Assembly (NCBI GenBank): GCA_950097015.1
Contig: CATNEN010000003.1
Coordinates: forward strand, 1,798,001-1,862,000
From: Macrostomum hystrix
Taxonomy: Eukaryota > Platyhelminthes > Macrostomidae
Direction: 5' to 3'
Length of the DNA: 64,000 bases
In this document: positions 39,435 to 50,995 of the stretch, in pieces
Numbering within the stretch: position 1 is the first letter of the stretch
How the letters are laid out: each line of letters begins with the position of its first letter
Program-made: the position numbers and the translations under genes
Notes under the pieces: model-generated
Databases searched by the model: none
The model's input: only the letters and a program-made list of their open reading frames with translations
Told to the model about the DNA's origin: nothing

Positions 39435-40718
39435 GTAGGTTATAGACTTGGCTAATTGGACATTGGCCGCTGTCCATTCTAGTCCTTTCTGTAGACCGCA
39501 GTCAAGCAGCAGTACATTTTTTTCTAAGAAACGTTTCCTTGTTTTTCTTCTTCACGCATAGTTTTTTTTTCTGTCTTATTACTCGTAAATTAAAGAAATA
39601 TTTATAATAAACTTGTTATGCTTCGATTTTTTATAGCATGTCGTGGTTGTAGCCTTAGTAGTTAGTTAGTAAAGCGTCGGACTCACAATTCTTCTCTGAA
39701 ATTGCCTTGCTTCTGCTCCGGGTTGCTTCTGTTCTGTGCTGTGCTTATGGGCTGTATATTTGGCCCAATTCAGGAAGGTGTAATGTTACTGTTCAATAGC
39801 AAAGTATATTTTTTAAGTAGTAAGCTTTTTGTTGGAGGAAGAGCTAAATTTATTTCTTAGAACTTAAAGCATGACAAATAATAGGCTTTCTCATAGCAGT
39901 ATACAGAATTTATGACAATGGCAATAAGAAATAAAAGTCGATATACAGTATTCAGCGGAAAATTGATCAGATGAAAATACCTAAAAAGACAAAAGCTAAA
40001 GAATTGCATAAATATAGACGACACGACTGTAATTTATTGTTTGACAACGAAGAAGAGTGTTAAAATGATTTAGCGAAAAAGGAAAATTTATTTTTCGTTC
40101 AATTCTGTTAAAAAGATCGTATTCGACAAATAGATCGTAACACCAAACGTTAATATTTATGATTATGACACTGTTTTATTGCAATGAATATTAATAATTG
40201 TGAAGTAAAGAACCAAATAGAGTTTAGGATGGATTCATTGCCTTTGCAGTTTTTGCGACAAACTTAAATGAATAACTCTGCCTAAATGTACGCTCAGCAG
40301 CCACATATCGATAGCCCCCCCACCCCTACCCACCCCACAGGATTGGCGCCTCAAGGTCATTTGTGCCCCCACTCTCACCCCGCGTGACACAGTGACCACT
40401 GGCCCCATTCCGGCACAACTGAATTGGCCAGGCTGTTTAGAGCCCTTAGTCGAAGAAAGTGAACTTTACAATACTTATTTCTGAGACTCAAATTTTCGAA
40501 CTGTTCCCTGTGTACATGTACATCTTGTTTACATGGGATATATAGCCGCAATCAAAACTCCCTTACCCAAACCAAATCACATTCTATACACTCAAGGTCA
40601 TTTTGCGCCAATCCGCATGCCACCGATTTAGTCAAATCGCTTAGTCAAAGCTTCATTCTTGAAAAACATTCTTCAGTTCTTTATCTTGCCGGCTATATGG
40701 ATCGTGGCGGAACCAAGT
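39435..40718. other. Intergenic region, no gene seen
   Basis: 1.3 kb AT-rich. A short stretch at 39660-39780 (AAAGCGTCGGACTCACAA) resembles the head of SINE family B. C-rich sequence lies at 40312-40340. Confidence 0.45.
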
Positions 40719-41642
40719 TTATCTTGTAGACAACGGATAGCCGGGATTATAGTTGGACATGCGGTAGCCGGACTGGTTAAAACCGGTTGAGCCCCAAGTG
40801 CGAAAGTCAAACGGACCGGTCATGCGCTGCGGCTGGTTGGATGCCCCATGTTGACCGGGGGCACTGTAGCCAGCCTGCTGCGATGAAGCTCCGTAGCCTC
40901 CATGCTGAGAGGGAGCTCCGTAGCCAGGCTGCTGCGCTGGGGCGCCGTAGCCAGACTGGGGGGCTCCGTATCCGGACTGCTGAGGCGGAGCTCCGTAGCC
41001 CGGCTGTGAGGCGCCATAGCCAGGCTGCTGAGGTGTGGCGCCATAGCTAGGTTGTGCGGCACCGTAGCCAGGCTGCTGAGGTGTGGCGCCATAGCCAGGT
41101 TGTGCGGCGCCGTAGCCAGGCTGCTGAGGTGTGGCGCCGTAGCCAGGCTGCTGAGGTGTGGCGCCATAGCCAGGTTGTGCGGCGCCGTAGCCAGGCTGCT
41201 GATGTGGGGCGCCGTAGCCAGGCTGCTGATGTGGGGCGCCGTAGCCAGGCTGCTGAGGTGGGGTGCCATAGCCGGGCTGCTGAGGTGGGGCGCCGTAGCC
41301 GGGCTGCTGAGGTGGGGCGCCATAGCCAGGCTGCTGAGGTGGGGCACCATAGCCAGGCTGCTGAGGTGGGGCACCATAGCCGGGCTGCTGAGGTGGGGCA
41401 CCATAGCCAGGCTGCTGAGGTGGGGCGCCATAGCCAGGCTGCTGAGGTGGGGCGCCATAGCCAGGCTGCTGAGGTGGGGCGCCATAGCCAGGCTGCTGAG
41501 GTGGGGCGCCGTAGCCAGGCTGTGGAGTGCCATAGCCAGGCTGTGGGGCGCCATAGCCAGGCTGCTGTTGCAGGCCCTCGAGACCAATTGGCGGAGGCTG
41601 CTGCTGGCCAGGCCCACTATAGGCAGGATAGTTGGGGTACAT
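40719..41642 (-). CDS. PGYGAPPQQ-repeat low-complexity protein
   Basis: 307 residues from ATG 41642. Residues 30-265 are over twenty copies of a PGYGAPPQQ-type nonapeptide (27-bp unit) with variants [14 protein letters not shown] and GYGAPHQQ; the ends are unique ([18 protein letters not shown] at the start and [20 protein letters not shown] near the end). Tyr/Gly/Gln/Pro-rich proteins of this kind phase-separate or self-assemble, as in annexin VII, synexin-like and EWS/FUS-like tails; no folded domain is present. No signal peptide is seen, so secretion as an adhesive is not supported. The reverse strand is also open through the array because the period is a multiple of three. Confidence 0.7.
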   Translation of the reverse strand: MYPNYPAYSGPGQQQPPPIGLEGLQQQPGYGAPQPGYGTPQPGYGAPPQQPGYGAPPQQPGYGAPPQQPGYGAPPQQPGYGAPPQQPGYGAPPQQPGYGAPPQQPGYGAPPQQPGYGAPPQQPGYGTPPQQPGYGAPHQQPGYGAPHQQPGYGAAQPGYGATPQQPGYGATPQQPGYGAAQPGYGATPQQPGYGAAQPSYGATPQQPGYGASQPGYGAPPQQSGYGAPQSGYGAPAQQPGYGAPSQHGGYGASSQQAGYSAPGQHGASNQPQRMTGPFDFRTWGSTGFNQSGYRMSNYNPGYPLSTR

Positions 41643-42298
41643 ATTCAACGATAGTCTATGGAAAAATCAACAACTCTGATCGTCTGGCTTGTCTTGAACG
41701 GTTCTGAATCTTCAGTGAAGGAGCTAAAACTGGATTGCCTGAAATTTGTTGGGGTGGGTGGTGTGTCAGCTTTGTGAAATACTTGCATTTCCTCCTCTAT
41801 CCTTTCTTCTCTAGCTTCAGGTCCCTCCGCCAGCGTACATGACTGTGCCTGGCCTTGCATTCCGACAAACCCTCGCCCGTTCAGAGGCGTCTATCTCGCG
41901 GTGTACACAGAATCGCGTCCACCTCTCTGAATGTGACGGCGGATCCGCAGAAAGAAGCAATTATGGCGATAAGGGATAGAAGTGCAGTTAAACGGGTAAG
42001 AGAGAGAAACTCATGGCAGTGTAGGGGAGAGAGAGGGGGAGAGAGGTGTGAAAAGTCGAGAATGAAGCATGCACATGTACAGTATATAAACTGTACTATT
42101 GACTGTACTGCGCTCTCGCCACTGCCTAGTGGAGCATGCATTATGGGTTTCGGAAATTTCATACACTGGTTTGTACAGAAAATACTGTGTGAATTTATCT
42201 GTCAGCACCTCGTGGGAGGACAGTTTATTGTTTGAGCCTGAGTTGGTCTGATCTATCTGCTGGAAGTATTCTAATTATTGTCGTGAAAATAAATGATA
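41643..42298. other. Upstream region of the repeat protein and spacer to the mariner element
   Basis: An upstream minus-strand frame (41645-41860, SSFSSFTEDSEPFKT) may belong to a 5' exon but lacks a clear splice link. Otherwise nothing recognised. Confidence 0.35.
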
Positions 42299-43839
42299 CA
42301 AGGGCTGTCCGGCGAAAAATTGGACTAACGCTGTATTTAAAAAAAAGAAACAACTTGTGCTAACAAAAGCGCAGTTACTTTTCACCATAGTCTCCAGCTC
42401 TCTCAATACACCTCTGCCACCTCGTCAGTCACTTGTCAAAGGCCTCAGCAAAGGCTGAGGCGGGCAGGGGGTTCGTGACCCCCTCACAGGCAGTCTTCAC
42501 CTGTTGTTCAGCGTCAAACCTGCAGCCTGCGATGCTGGATTTGACTTTGAGGAACAGCCAAAAGTCCGCCGGAGCGAAATCAGGCGAGTAGGCCGGGTGT
42601 AGCACAACCCGGATGCCTGTGCTGAGCAGGTACTCCTTGGTCCTGGCCGATACATGCGGGCGTGCATTGTCCTGATGCAGGAACCAGCCTCTCTGGACCA
42701 AGATGGGTCGCTTTCGCCTGATGTGGTCCCTTAACGTGTCCAACACTCCACAATAGTAATAACTGTTCACTGTCTGCCCATGCGGAACATTGTGGGTGTA
42801 CACCAGGCCATGCGAGTCAAAGAAGACAATTGCCATTGTCTTCCGGGCACTGCGAGATACTCAAGCATTTGTTGGTGACCTGGCAGCCACTGCAACTGAA
42901 TTGACTGGGCCTTTGTCTCGGGCGTCACATAGTGTAGCCAGGTTTCATCGGCCGTAATAATGCGATCTAGAAACCGAGGCTCCCTCCGCATCATTCTGAA
43001 GAACTCGTGAGCGCAGTGGACGCAGTCAGCACGATTGTCATCAGTGAGCAGGTGTGGAACCCATCTTGCAGACACACGCTTCAGCTTCAGATCATTGATC
43101 AGAACCTCATCGATGTTGGTCTTTGATATTACCGTCTCCTCTGCAAGCTCTCTCACCGTGAGACGTCTGTCTTCCTCAATCAGCTTCGCTACAGTCGCGA
43201 TGTTGCTTGGAGTCCGTACAGTCGGCCCCCGGTTCTGGCCTCGACCATCTGAGCCATCATGACCGGAGCACAGTTGATCAAAGATGTGATAAACTTGACT
43301 TCGGGACAAAGCTTCATCCTGGTAAATGTAATTTAAGTTGTTCAATCACTCCAAAGCTGAATTTCCTGCTTTGAAGAAGTCCACAACAAACTGTCTCTGT
43401 TTCACAATTTTTAATGCCTCGAAAAATCGCGTAGGTGTAGCTTGAGGGTACTAAAGTTATAAGCGAGCTGTAGTGCGACGGTTGGAGCTAGAAATGATAG
43501 AATGGCCCGTATGCAGAAAGCCTAGCCGAGACTTGCTAGTCCAGACTGGGTAGTTTCGTCTATGATCTTAACCTAAAACCTAGTCATGACTAGGGAGAAA
43601 AATCTTGGCTAGTTGAGGCTTGGCTAGACCGAGCGCAAAATTCAAGGTCATATTTTTGGATAGTTTATGGGCAAGAGTTCGAAAATTTGAAATCGAGCAA
43701 AAGTTAACGCCGAGTTAAGGGCCGATCTATTTCAATAAGAAGCAGGCATGCTGTTTTTTAGTCTATGGCAATTTTAGCCCAAAATAATGCATAGTATTTA
43801 AAATACAGCGTTAGTCCTATTTTAGCCGGACAGCCCTCG
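42299..43839 (-). mobile_element. Mariner-family transposon with a broken transposase
   Basis: 1541 bp with inverted ends: CAAGGGCTGTCCGGCGAAAA on the left and, in reverse complement, CGAGGGCTGTCCGGCTAAAA on the right, sharing also GGACTAACGCTGTATTT. Both ends are flanked by the TA target duplication (42297-42298, 43840-43841). Confidence 0.92.
42429..43430 (-). pseudogene. Mariner transposase pseudogene
   Basis: Two main frames. The first (43345-42767) has the helix-turn-helix region and the first catalytic Asp in IITADETWLHY; the second (42836-42429) has the second in LHQDNARPH and the third in YSPDFAPADFWLF, giving the D,D34D signature. The two are out of frame with each other near 42835. 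A TGA near 43347 separates the first frame from the true N-terminal part (KQRQFVVDFF). It cannot make a complete transposase. Confidence 0.9.
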
Positions 43840-43904
43840 TATTTTATCAAGTTTTCTTCTGAATAAAGCATGCTTTTAGTTTCCTGATTAATTGATTAAT
43901 TCAA

Positions 43905-44105
43905 TACAACTGCCTCAAATTGGGCCATACGTGCAGCCGACAGCACAGCTGCAGCTGTTGCGCCACAGCTGGAGGGACGCACACCCACGATGTATTTAAC
44001 AGCTAGATAAATTGAACCAATGCATACTTTACTGTCTTGCTAAAAGACACAAGTTGTTTCAGTGGAATTGGAAATCGAACCCCCGACCGACGCTCTTACT
44101 ACAAC
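43905..44105 (-). mobile_element. Partial SINE, family B
   Basis: Shares GCAGCCGACAGCACAGCTGC and the B-box region GGGGGTTCGATTTCC (minus) with the copy at 35880; the A-box part is largely missing. Confidence 0.65.
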
Positions 44106-44199
44106 CCGCAATATGTGCGCATGCCAAAGGAATGAAGAAATAATATGTAATGAAAAGTCCATGGACTGGTTCTGCCACGTACAAGTACAAAATGTTTTT

Positions 44200-44330
44200 A
44201 TACCACAGTAACAATTTCTTGGCCGGAGAACTAGTCTTTCGCTCATAGTCAGAAAACTTTCCTTCGGCTGAGATTGGAACTCCCAACCTCTTCAATATGA
44301 GTTAATAGCTCGATCTAACCAATGGGCAAA
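44200..44330 (-). repeat. tRNA-like SINE head fragment
   Basis: Minus strand contains CCATTGGTTAGATCGAGC and GGTTGGGAGTTCCAATC at A-box/B-box spacing. No body assignable. Confidence 0.4.
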
Positions 44331-45051
44331 GAGCCCCCTTTTTTACAAGCTACCCTTCGAACATTTGAAAATATCACTTCAACTAGAAAATTGTTGATAT
44401 ATCAACTTGAACTGTAAGCGTAAATGAAGTATTTTTGGATGCTTAGTGCGATATGACAGAATGCCACAAGTCTGACTAGTAAGTAATAACAAAATGAGTA
44501 TGAGTATAGTTCAGGTGGGTGCATGGGTGGATCGGGGTCGAGCTGTTCTGAAGGAAGGGCCAGCATTCGTATAGGAAATGAAGACTATATAGTTGAAATA
44601 ACAGGAGATGCTACTGCAGGGCAAACAAGCCTGTCTTCATGGTGTATAAAGTGTCTCTCAGTACCTTGAGTCTCTGCCAGCATGTAGCAGGGGTCAGCAG
44701 GGACAGGGGTTGAAGGGGCCAGATGGAGCCTTCATGCCTATTTTATAGGTGAGAGATGAGCTTCGGTGAGCAGTTCAAGCCCTCTCCTCCTGTCACTAGC
44801 TGTCTAGACGCTAAAGCCCTCACTGTTCACAAAGCAAATCTGATTGGCTGCTGACGCTTATTGCGCAGTAGCAGCATATTATTGAGATCTTCTTTCTCAC
44901 ACCGAGGCTTTGAGCTCTAGTCCTATATTATAACTAGTAAGACCGGTTCTTCGAGTTTTCTACTACGTTAAAAGCAAACTAAACTATTCGCTAGAGAAAA
45001 CGAGCACACTAGTTGATTGTTAAATCTTGCAGTGCAGCACCTAAAGCACAC
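44331..45051. promoter_or_regulatory. Upstream region of the amine oxidase gene
   Basis: About 700 bp without coding signature. An acceptor-like TTAAATCTTGCAG ends at about 45031, 20 bp before the ATG, suggesting a leader intron or spliced-leader site. Confidence 0.4.
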
Positions 45052-45242
45052 ATGAGCCGTACGCGTCATCAGCAGCACGATGTCATCATCATTGGCGCCG
45101 GATTAGCAGGATTAACCGCCGCGCACCTGCTGTTGAAAGCTAGGCCAGACCTGAACCTGCTAGTTCTGGAGGCCAAGGATCGCATCGGCGGCCGTCTGCT
45201 CTCAAAGCCTGTCAAATGTGCCGATGGCCAAGCCAGACAATG
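45052..45242 (+). CDS. Flavin-containing amine oxidase, exon 1
   Basis: The three-exon gene encodes about 484 residues. Exon 1 starts [10 protein letters not shown] and holds the FAD dinucleotide-binding motif ([17 protein letters not shown]) followed by the [11 protein letters not shown] motif (RxGGR) typical of monoamine and polyamine oxidases. These enzymes oxidise amines using FAD and release aldehyde, ammonia and hydrogen peroxide. Donor CAATG|GTAAGC, phase 2. No signal peptide or C-terminal membrane anchor of mitochondrial MAO type is seen over the whole protein, so a soluble enzyme is likely. Substrate cannot be told. Confidence 0.9.
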
Positions 45243-45299
45243 GTAAGCGTCTTCTGCCATCGACTGCGTGTTTGACTATAGACTAATAAAGCCTAATAA

Positions 45300-45625
45300 C
45301 AATAGTAATTGCAAGAGGTGTGCGGGCAATGGCACACCATTTGGTGACAGCTAGTAGACCAGCAGCCAACGAGGAGGCCATTTTGCCCATTCCGCTGACT
45401 CCTGAGCACACAAGCACATAGATACCGTACGCAGGCACATTCTCACATAGGTGTATACATCTGCCGTAAAGGTTGGCCCTCAAGGCCGTAAATTGCACCT
45501 CCAGCTCAAAGCCCTTAAGCCTTCTCTCCGCGACTGCGCCCTAAATAAATGTGGCCTCGCCGCGGAATCGAGCTCAGTGACCTCAGCGCGAGAGAGATGC
45601 GTTAACCACTGCCACTCATCCCCTT
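45300..45625 (-). mobile_element. tRNA-derived SINE, family A, in amine oxidase intron 1
   Basis: Minus-strand head near 45620: GTGGCAGTGGTTAACGCATC with B box GAGCTCGATTCCGCG. The body contains CTCAGGAGTCAGCGGAATGG and the far end CACCAAATGGTGTGCC. Further copies at 46575, 49600, 50690, 54095 and 63598. Confidence 0.82.
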
Positions 45626-46107
45626 CGGAAGCCCTCTAGAGGCGACTCATTCGTGCGACTAAATTCGTGCATAAATGGGACTCCGCACTTAAATAATGTT
45701 TTCTCTTGGCTCTATAATGGCTCTCTAAATATCACTCAAAGCGTCGATGTTTAATAATCGTTCTTAAAGCATTCCGAGCTAAATAGCGGATACGCGATGC
45801 TCTCAGGCATTTCAAATTTCACAAAGAAGCCGTGTGGACTAATGTAGCACAGAAATGCTTCTTATTGTGCATCCGGGGGTTGAGTGATAGAGTGTTATAA
45901 TATACGCGACTCTTGCACTAATATCCCTCAACTCGAATCCATGGCGAATCCATTGCGCCCACAATCATTTAGAGAAGGCTTCGGGAACTCGTCGTCGTGA
46001 AATCTATGTTTAGGGGTCAGCGGACCTGGTGCTAGTACTCACAATCAATCCAATTATCATTATCATTCTCATTATTGTTAGAGCATTCTAATCTCCGATT
46101 CTAACAG

Positions 46108-46407
46108 GTGCTTCGGTGGCGCTTGGGCAGCCAAAAGTCAGCGCAACCTCCTGGAACTGCTAGACGAATTGGGCATTGAAACATTCGACCAGTACAGAGA
46201 GGGTGCGAAATTTGTGGAAATGGACTCCACCGTGACTCAGTACGAGGGCGGCGTGCCCACCCTTGGACTGCTCAACCTGCTAGACTTGGACCTCACTCTG
46301 AAAGCACTTGAACGACAGGCGGCCGGATTGAAGACTGGCACACCTGAGCAGATGCAGCGATGGGATCAGGAGTCGGTGCGCGAAGCTGTTCAAAGGCTCA
46401 CTTTTCG
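46108..46407 (+). CDS. Amine oxidase, exon 2
   Basis: Acceptor TTCTAACAG ends at 46107; phase 2 in and out. Encodes WCFGGAWAAKSQRNLLELLD, the segment that follows RxGGR in the family (equivalent to the GGTFVGPT region), then the substrate-domain helices LDLDLTLKALERQ. Donor CTTTTCG|GTGAGA. Confidence 0.85.
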
Positions 46408-46574
46408 GTGAGATATTTTTTTTACCAGGTGTCGTTCGAATTGGCTAGAGATATTCGAGTCCCAGAGATGGCAAGAAAGCAGTATCCTTTTTCAAGTTCC
46501 GAAAAGAAATTGGATTAAATGGCGTTAATAATTAAATAATATTGGCAGCAGGGCTGTGAGCACTGTATAATCCT

Positions 46575-46830
46575 ATTGGGAATTAGGTCCACAGACAGCG
46601 TGCACAAAAGGCCCACAAAAGCAACTATGCCAGTTCTGCTGTCACCTGAGTACACACTCACGCAGCTGGTGCGAACATCCGCCCTAGCTTTTTCGTCATC
46701 AGGCGGTCTAAAATCTCACTGTGCCTCGGGGACTGCATCGAAATTAATGCGGCCTAGCCCCGGATTCGAGCTCAGGGGCTTCGGTGCGACAGTCGGAAGT
46801 TTTTTCCGCTCCAGCCCTCAAGCCCTGAGT
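46575..46830 (-). mobile_element. Diverged SINE, family A, in amine oxidase intron 2
   Basis: Shares CAGCTGGTGCGAACATCCGC-region layout and the minus-strand B box GAGCTCGAATCCGGGG with the other copies; older by divergence. Confidence 0.65.
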
Positions 46831-47103
46831 TCATGATGTTGTAAAAATCTGGTGCTAGTGGCACCCCAGGTGCTTCGCCAAGATTATTGTGGGGAGGCGC
46901 GTCTTACGCGGATGGTCGAGCACCACGGATTTGGGGGTTAGGGGGCACCAGATGAGATTTTGAGGCTTAAGTACTGATTTGGAGGAGACAATAATTCAAT
47001 CAACCTTTTAAATTTCCAGACCAAAGAAAAAATCTCATTTAAAGCGAGTTGCTATAGAAAAACCGAGAATTAACGCGCATTGTATTGCTACCCGTTGATG
47101 CAG

Positions 47104-48067
47104 GCAGGAGAGTGAGCTGTTCCTGAGAGGAGTTGTTGCACCGGTCCTCCAAGGATCAGACGAGCGCATGTCTCAGATTCACGCCCTGAATGTGGCCCAG
47201 TCGAGCGGCGGCTTCGAGAAGCTGTTCAAAGACGCCCAGGAGTTGCGCATTGATGGCGGCGCTCATGGGATAGTGCTGCGCCTGGCTGAACGAATTGGCC
47301 ACGATCGATTGCGACTCAACTGGCAGCTCGCCGAAGTTCAACAGGCCGACGCGGACAATTACAACAATCCTCGGTGGAATGGAAACGACTCCGAGGGCAT
47401 TGTTAGCGGTGAAGTGCACATTGTGTCGCAGAGTGGAGCTCAGTTGTCTAGTCGGCTCGTGCTTTGCACGCTACCCTTCGCCGGCCTCGGCTCAGTGAAG
47501 TTCAAGCCAGAGCTGCCGCAGGGTAAACGGCTACTCGCCAGCAACTGTCCGAGCGTGTCCCACACCCTCAAGACAGTCATCACGTACGCCAACGCCTTCT
47601 GGCGACAGGCCGGCCTCTCCGGCGAGATTCTGTGCTGTCAGGGCCAGCCGACAGAGACTCGCGCTGCTATCGGGCCCATCAGCGTCTGCTATGACGCCAC
47701 GACTAGGGACGGAGCCCACGCCGCTCTGGTTGTTGTGGCCTCGCCTGGCGCCGACAGGAATGCTGACCCTAGCGAGCGTCGGGCTGCCCTCCTGAACCAC
47801 CTGGCCAGGTTTTTCCCTAGGGAGAGCGTGTTTAATTACGTCGACTACGTGGAGCACAGCTGGCACGATGAGCCGCATCACACCACCTGCATGGCCTCCG
47901 CTGTGCCAGTTGGATTCGGCAGCATCTTGCTGAGCCAGGACCTGTCTAAACCGTTGAACAGAGTGCACTTTGCTAGCAGTGACCTGGCCGATCAGTGGAT
48001 TGGCTACATGGAGGGCGCTGTGCAGAGCGCGAAACGGGCGGTGAGAGACATGCTGCCAGCGCTGTGA
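47104..48067 (+). CDS. Amine oxidase, exon 3
   Basis: Acceptor GTTGATGCAG ends at 47103. Encodes the central substrate domain and the C-terminal FAD domain: HALNVAQSSGG, DGGAHGIVLRLAERI (the GG.x...L..RL motif), RLVLCTLPFAGL, then SWHDEPHH and, near the end, RVHFASSDLADQWIGYMEGA, the flavin-binding 'ASSDLA..W.GYMEGA' motif. Cys of covalent FAD attachment (SGGC in MAO-A/B) is not evident. AATAAA signals at 48108 and 48124. Confidence 0.92.
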
Positions 48068-48992
48068 ATCATTGGCATGGGAAACATGAGATCAAAGGCT
48101 GACTGAGCAATAAAGTACACCTGAATAAAAGAAAGTAAAAGCTAGTCTTTCTATTTCTCTATTAAATATTACGATGATCTTTGAAGCATCCCACATGCTC
48201 ATTGTATTCTAAGCATGCCACAAGTGATTAAAAAACTGTTGCCAAATAACTTCAAAGGATTTTCACTGCTTCAGTCGCCATGTTACCGCGTTAGATTTAT
48301 GTTTGTCTCTTTTTAATTAAACTGCTGTTGTATCCGCGCAACCCGCTCAAATATGACGCTTCGCTTCAAAAAACTTTATCTATCACAAAAATAGACAATC
48401 AAATCTCTCATTGTGATAAGCAAGAAAACCGATGTCTTTGAAACTCACAAGTGAAAAAAATGTGTTTTCAAGTCCAAGTGACTCTTAAAAGTTATTTTTA
48501 ATGACGAAATTTCACGTGTGTGCCGTATCTAAAACCTAAAATCTTGATTGTGAATTTCACCAAGCGCAATTAAGTACCTAGCGACACAATGACCATTATT
48601 GCTTACTGTCGTTGCTTAAAGACATTTGAAACATTTCAGGCAGATCTGCTCTGAATGAGTAACGTATTCCTAAGAGAAGAGTGAATCGAACGGTTGGGCC
48701 GTGTATATCTCTGTATGTCTCTGCGCTTGGCAGGTAAAACGTAATGCTTCGTCTAGATAATAGAGATTAGCTGAAATCCAAGAGTCAAAGAGCGCCAGAG
48801 ATAACAACTTTCGCTAGTGACTCGATTCGTAGCCGTTGGCAACGTTGGACAACAAAGAGAATTTCAAGGTTGAAATTCAGAGGCTACAATATATATAACA
48901 AGCGCGCCTACTCTCTCTCTCTCTCTGTAGTAGCTGGCAGCCGAATATTTTCCGAGTTTTCAGCAAAATATTCAAACAATCGCCGCAGAGCA
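48068..48992. promoter_or_regulatory. Intergenic and 5' region of the SLC5-type gene
   Basis: No gene seen. A CTCTCT tract followed by GTAG near 48912-48930 looks like a splice acceptor in the leader. Confidence 0.4.
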
Positions 48993-49361
48993 ATGAGTTC
49001 GAATATTAGCACTCTGGTTGACCAGGTGCATCGCACAATGCACCCAGCTGATTATGTGGTGTTCGCCCTGTTCCTACTTATCTCCCTGGGAATCGGAATC
49101 TACTTTGCCTTCGCTGGCGATCGTCAGCGCACCGCCAAAGAGTACCTCACAGGCAACAGGAGCCTGTCACTCGTGCCAGTGGCTGTCAGCATCCTGGTGT
49201 CATTCACGTCAGCCATTCTGATCCTTGGCGCGCCGGCAGAGCTCTATCTCAATGGCACAATGTACTTGATCTACACGGTCGGCAAAGTGATTGCCATCCT
49301 TCTTGCATCGCTGATCTTCGTGCCGCTGTTCTATCCGCTGAAGCTCACCAGCTCGTTTGAG
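48993..49361 (+). CDS. SLC5-type sodium-coupled transporter, exon 1
   Basis: Ten exons encode about 683 residues of the sodium:solute symporter family, closest by eye to the SMCT/SMVT group (SLC5A5/6/8/12) that carries monocarboxylates, iodide or vitamins. Exon 1 starts MSSNISTLVDQVHRTMH and encodes the first two to three membrane helices with DYVVFALFLLISLGIGIYFA, YLTGNRSLSLVPVAVSILV and the unwound-TM1 region SFTSAILILGAPAE. The frame is open to 48870 but ATG 48993 is preferred because the upstream part is Ser/Leu repeat. Donor TTTGAG|GTAAAG, phase 0. Plasma-membrane symport with Na+ expected; substrate unknown. Confidence 0.92.
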
Positions 49362-49477
49362 GTAAAGTCCGTTAATATCAAATTGAGCCAGTTGCACCTC
49401 GTCCTCGATCGACCCTGTACACTAGAACGCCGTGCTCTTAACTCAGTTATTACGAATCTCACATTTATTTCGTACAG

Positions 49478-49546
49478 TACCTGGAGCTGCGGTTTGAATC
49501 TAAGGCTGTGCGGATTCTTGGAAACCTGTTCTACATTCTTTCGTCC
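49478..49546 (+). CDS. SLC5-type transporter, exon 2
   Basis: 69 bp, phase 0 to 0, between TTTCGTACAG and GTGAGTG. Encodes YLELRFESKAVRIL and FYILSS, equal to the YLE.RF..K.VR segment conserved in the family. Confidence 0.88.
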
Positions 49547-49599
49547 GTGAGTGTTATTGACCTCTGAATAATTATAACAATGTTTGCAGGTGAGCTGTG

Positions 49600-49893
49600 T
49601 GCACATTTATTTGGTGACACTAGACCCGCAGCCAGCGACGAGTCGATTCAGCCCATTCCGCTGACTCCTGAGCACACACGCACGCAGTGTGAGTGCATCT
49701 GCCTTGACTTTCTCATCGTCAGGCAGTGTACACTTCACTGTGCCTTGGAGTTTGGTTGTCAAGGGTGCAAATCGCACGACAAGCACCCAAGCCTTCTCTC
49801 CGCGGCTGCGCCCAAAATGAATGTGGCCTCGCCGCGGAATCGAGCTCGGAGACCTTGGTGCGAGAGGGGTTAGGCCGCTCTGCCCTTCACTTC
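49600..49893 (-). mobile_element. SINE family A in SLC5 intron 2
   Basis: Minus strand carries the GAGCTCGATTCCGCGG B box near 49850 and CTCAGGAGTCAGCGGAATGG near 49665. Antisense to the host gene. Confidence 0.8.
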
Positions 49894-50117
49894 CTATTGA
49901 CATTTGAAATTTATATTTTTATGGAATCATATTTGCCCTACATGCACGTCTAGTGAAGCTGCTTGACCTTTCATGACATCTGAGATTCACAATGTCACCT
50001 GCGTAATCTACAGGTACAATTGCGCAGGTCGTGATATTCAAATTAACATATGCGACCACATTGAACTCCTTTTGAGCAAAGTTCATTTGAAGTCATTGAT
50101 AATCAACCTCAAAATAG

Positions 50118-50398
50118 ATCCTGTACATGGGCATCGCGATGTACGCTCCATCTGCTGCCATGGACTTCTGCTCCGGCGGTTCATTCAACATCTACATGTC
50201 CATCGCTGCTTCTGGTGTCATAGGCACTACCTACACCCTGCTGGGAGGCATCAAGGCGGTTGTTTGGACCGACGTGTTTCAGGCAGGCATCATGCTGATT
50301 GGTATCTTTGCCATCATCATCAAAGGCACCATCGATGTTGGCGGCCCTGCAAATGTGTGGGCTATCAACGAGAAGTATGGTCGCATTGAGTTTAACGA
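50118..50398 (+). CDS. SLC5-type transporter, exon 3
   Basis: Between AACCTCAAAATAG and GTAAGT, phase 2 out. Encodes ILYMGIAMYAPSAAMDF, a helix SIAASGVIGTTYTLLGG and the family signature GGIKAVVWTDVFQAGIM. Confidence 0.9.
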
Positions 50399-50491
50399 GT
50401 AAGTTTGGTGTAATCGCCACTGTATAATTTTGCTAGCTTGTTAGGAGCTCAATTAACTTGGTGCTTATAAAAATATTTCCTCAATCTGCAG

Positions 50492-50632
50492 GATCAGCTT
50501 CGACCCCACGGTGCGGCACACAATCTGGGGTCTGACAATCGGCAGCGCTGCTGGCTGGCTTGGCACCTACGGTGTGAACCAGGCCGCTGTGCAGCGATAC
50601 TGCTCCCTGCCAACCATCGCCAAGGCCAGACA
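50492..50632 (+). CDS. SLC5-type transporter, exon 4
   Basis: Between CAATCTGCAG and GTGAGC. Encodes FDPTVRHTIWGLTIGS and the family motif GVNQAAVQRYCS. Confidence 0.9.
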
Positions 50633-50689
50633 GTGAGCGCTTCGACCAGCTTTGTCTTCTTTAAAATATCCCTCCTCACTTTGTACTCA

Positions 50690-50995
50690 TAGACCAATTC
50701 GTGGCAGAGCGGTTAACGCGTTTGCCTCTGCACCAAAGTCCCCGAGCTCGATTCCACAGCGAAGCCACAATTATTTGGGACGCAGCCGTGGAGAGAAAGC
50801 TTGGGGGCTTGTCGTGCAATTTAAGTGCCAACCTTGAGTGCCAACCTCAAAGGCACAGTGGGAGTGTACACTGCCTGACGATGAGAAACTCAGGGCAGAT
50901 GTACACACCCTTTGTGAGCGTGTACGCGTACCGTATCCGTGTGCGTGTGTGCTCAGGATTCAGCGGAATGGGCAGAATCACAAAATGAAGTACCA
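50690..50995 (+). mobile_element. SINE family A in SLC5 intron 4
   Basis: Head GTGGCAGAGCGGTTAACGCG at 50701 with B box GAGCTCGATTCCACAG; body to CACAAAATGAAGTACCATTT. This is the clearest copy of the tRNA-related head. Confidence 0.85.

Noticed and set aside
41052-41707. Plus-strand ORFs of about 200 residues with RLLRWGAIA or SQAAEVGR repeats
   Set aside because: Antisense of the PGYGAPPQQ array; period 27 keeps all frames open.
50695-50770. tRNA gene on the plus strand
   Set aside because: A- and B-box-like parts are present but no acceptor stem closes and the sequence continues as a SINE body found in several other places.
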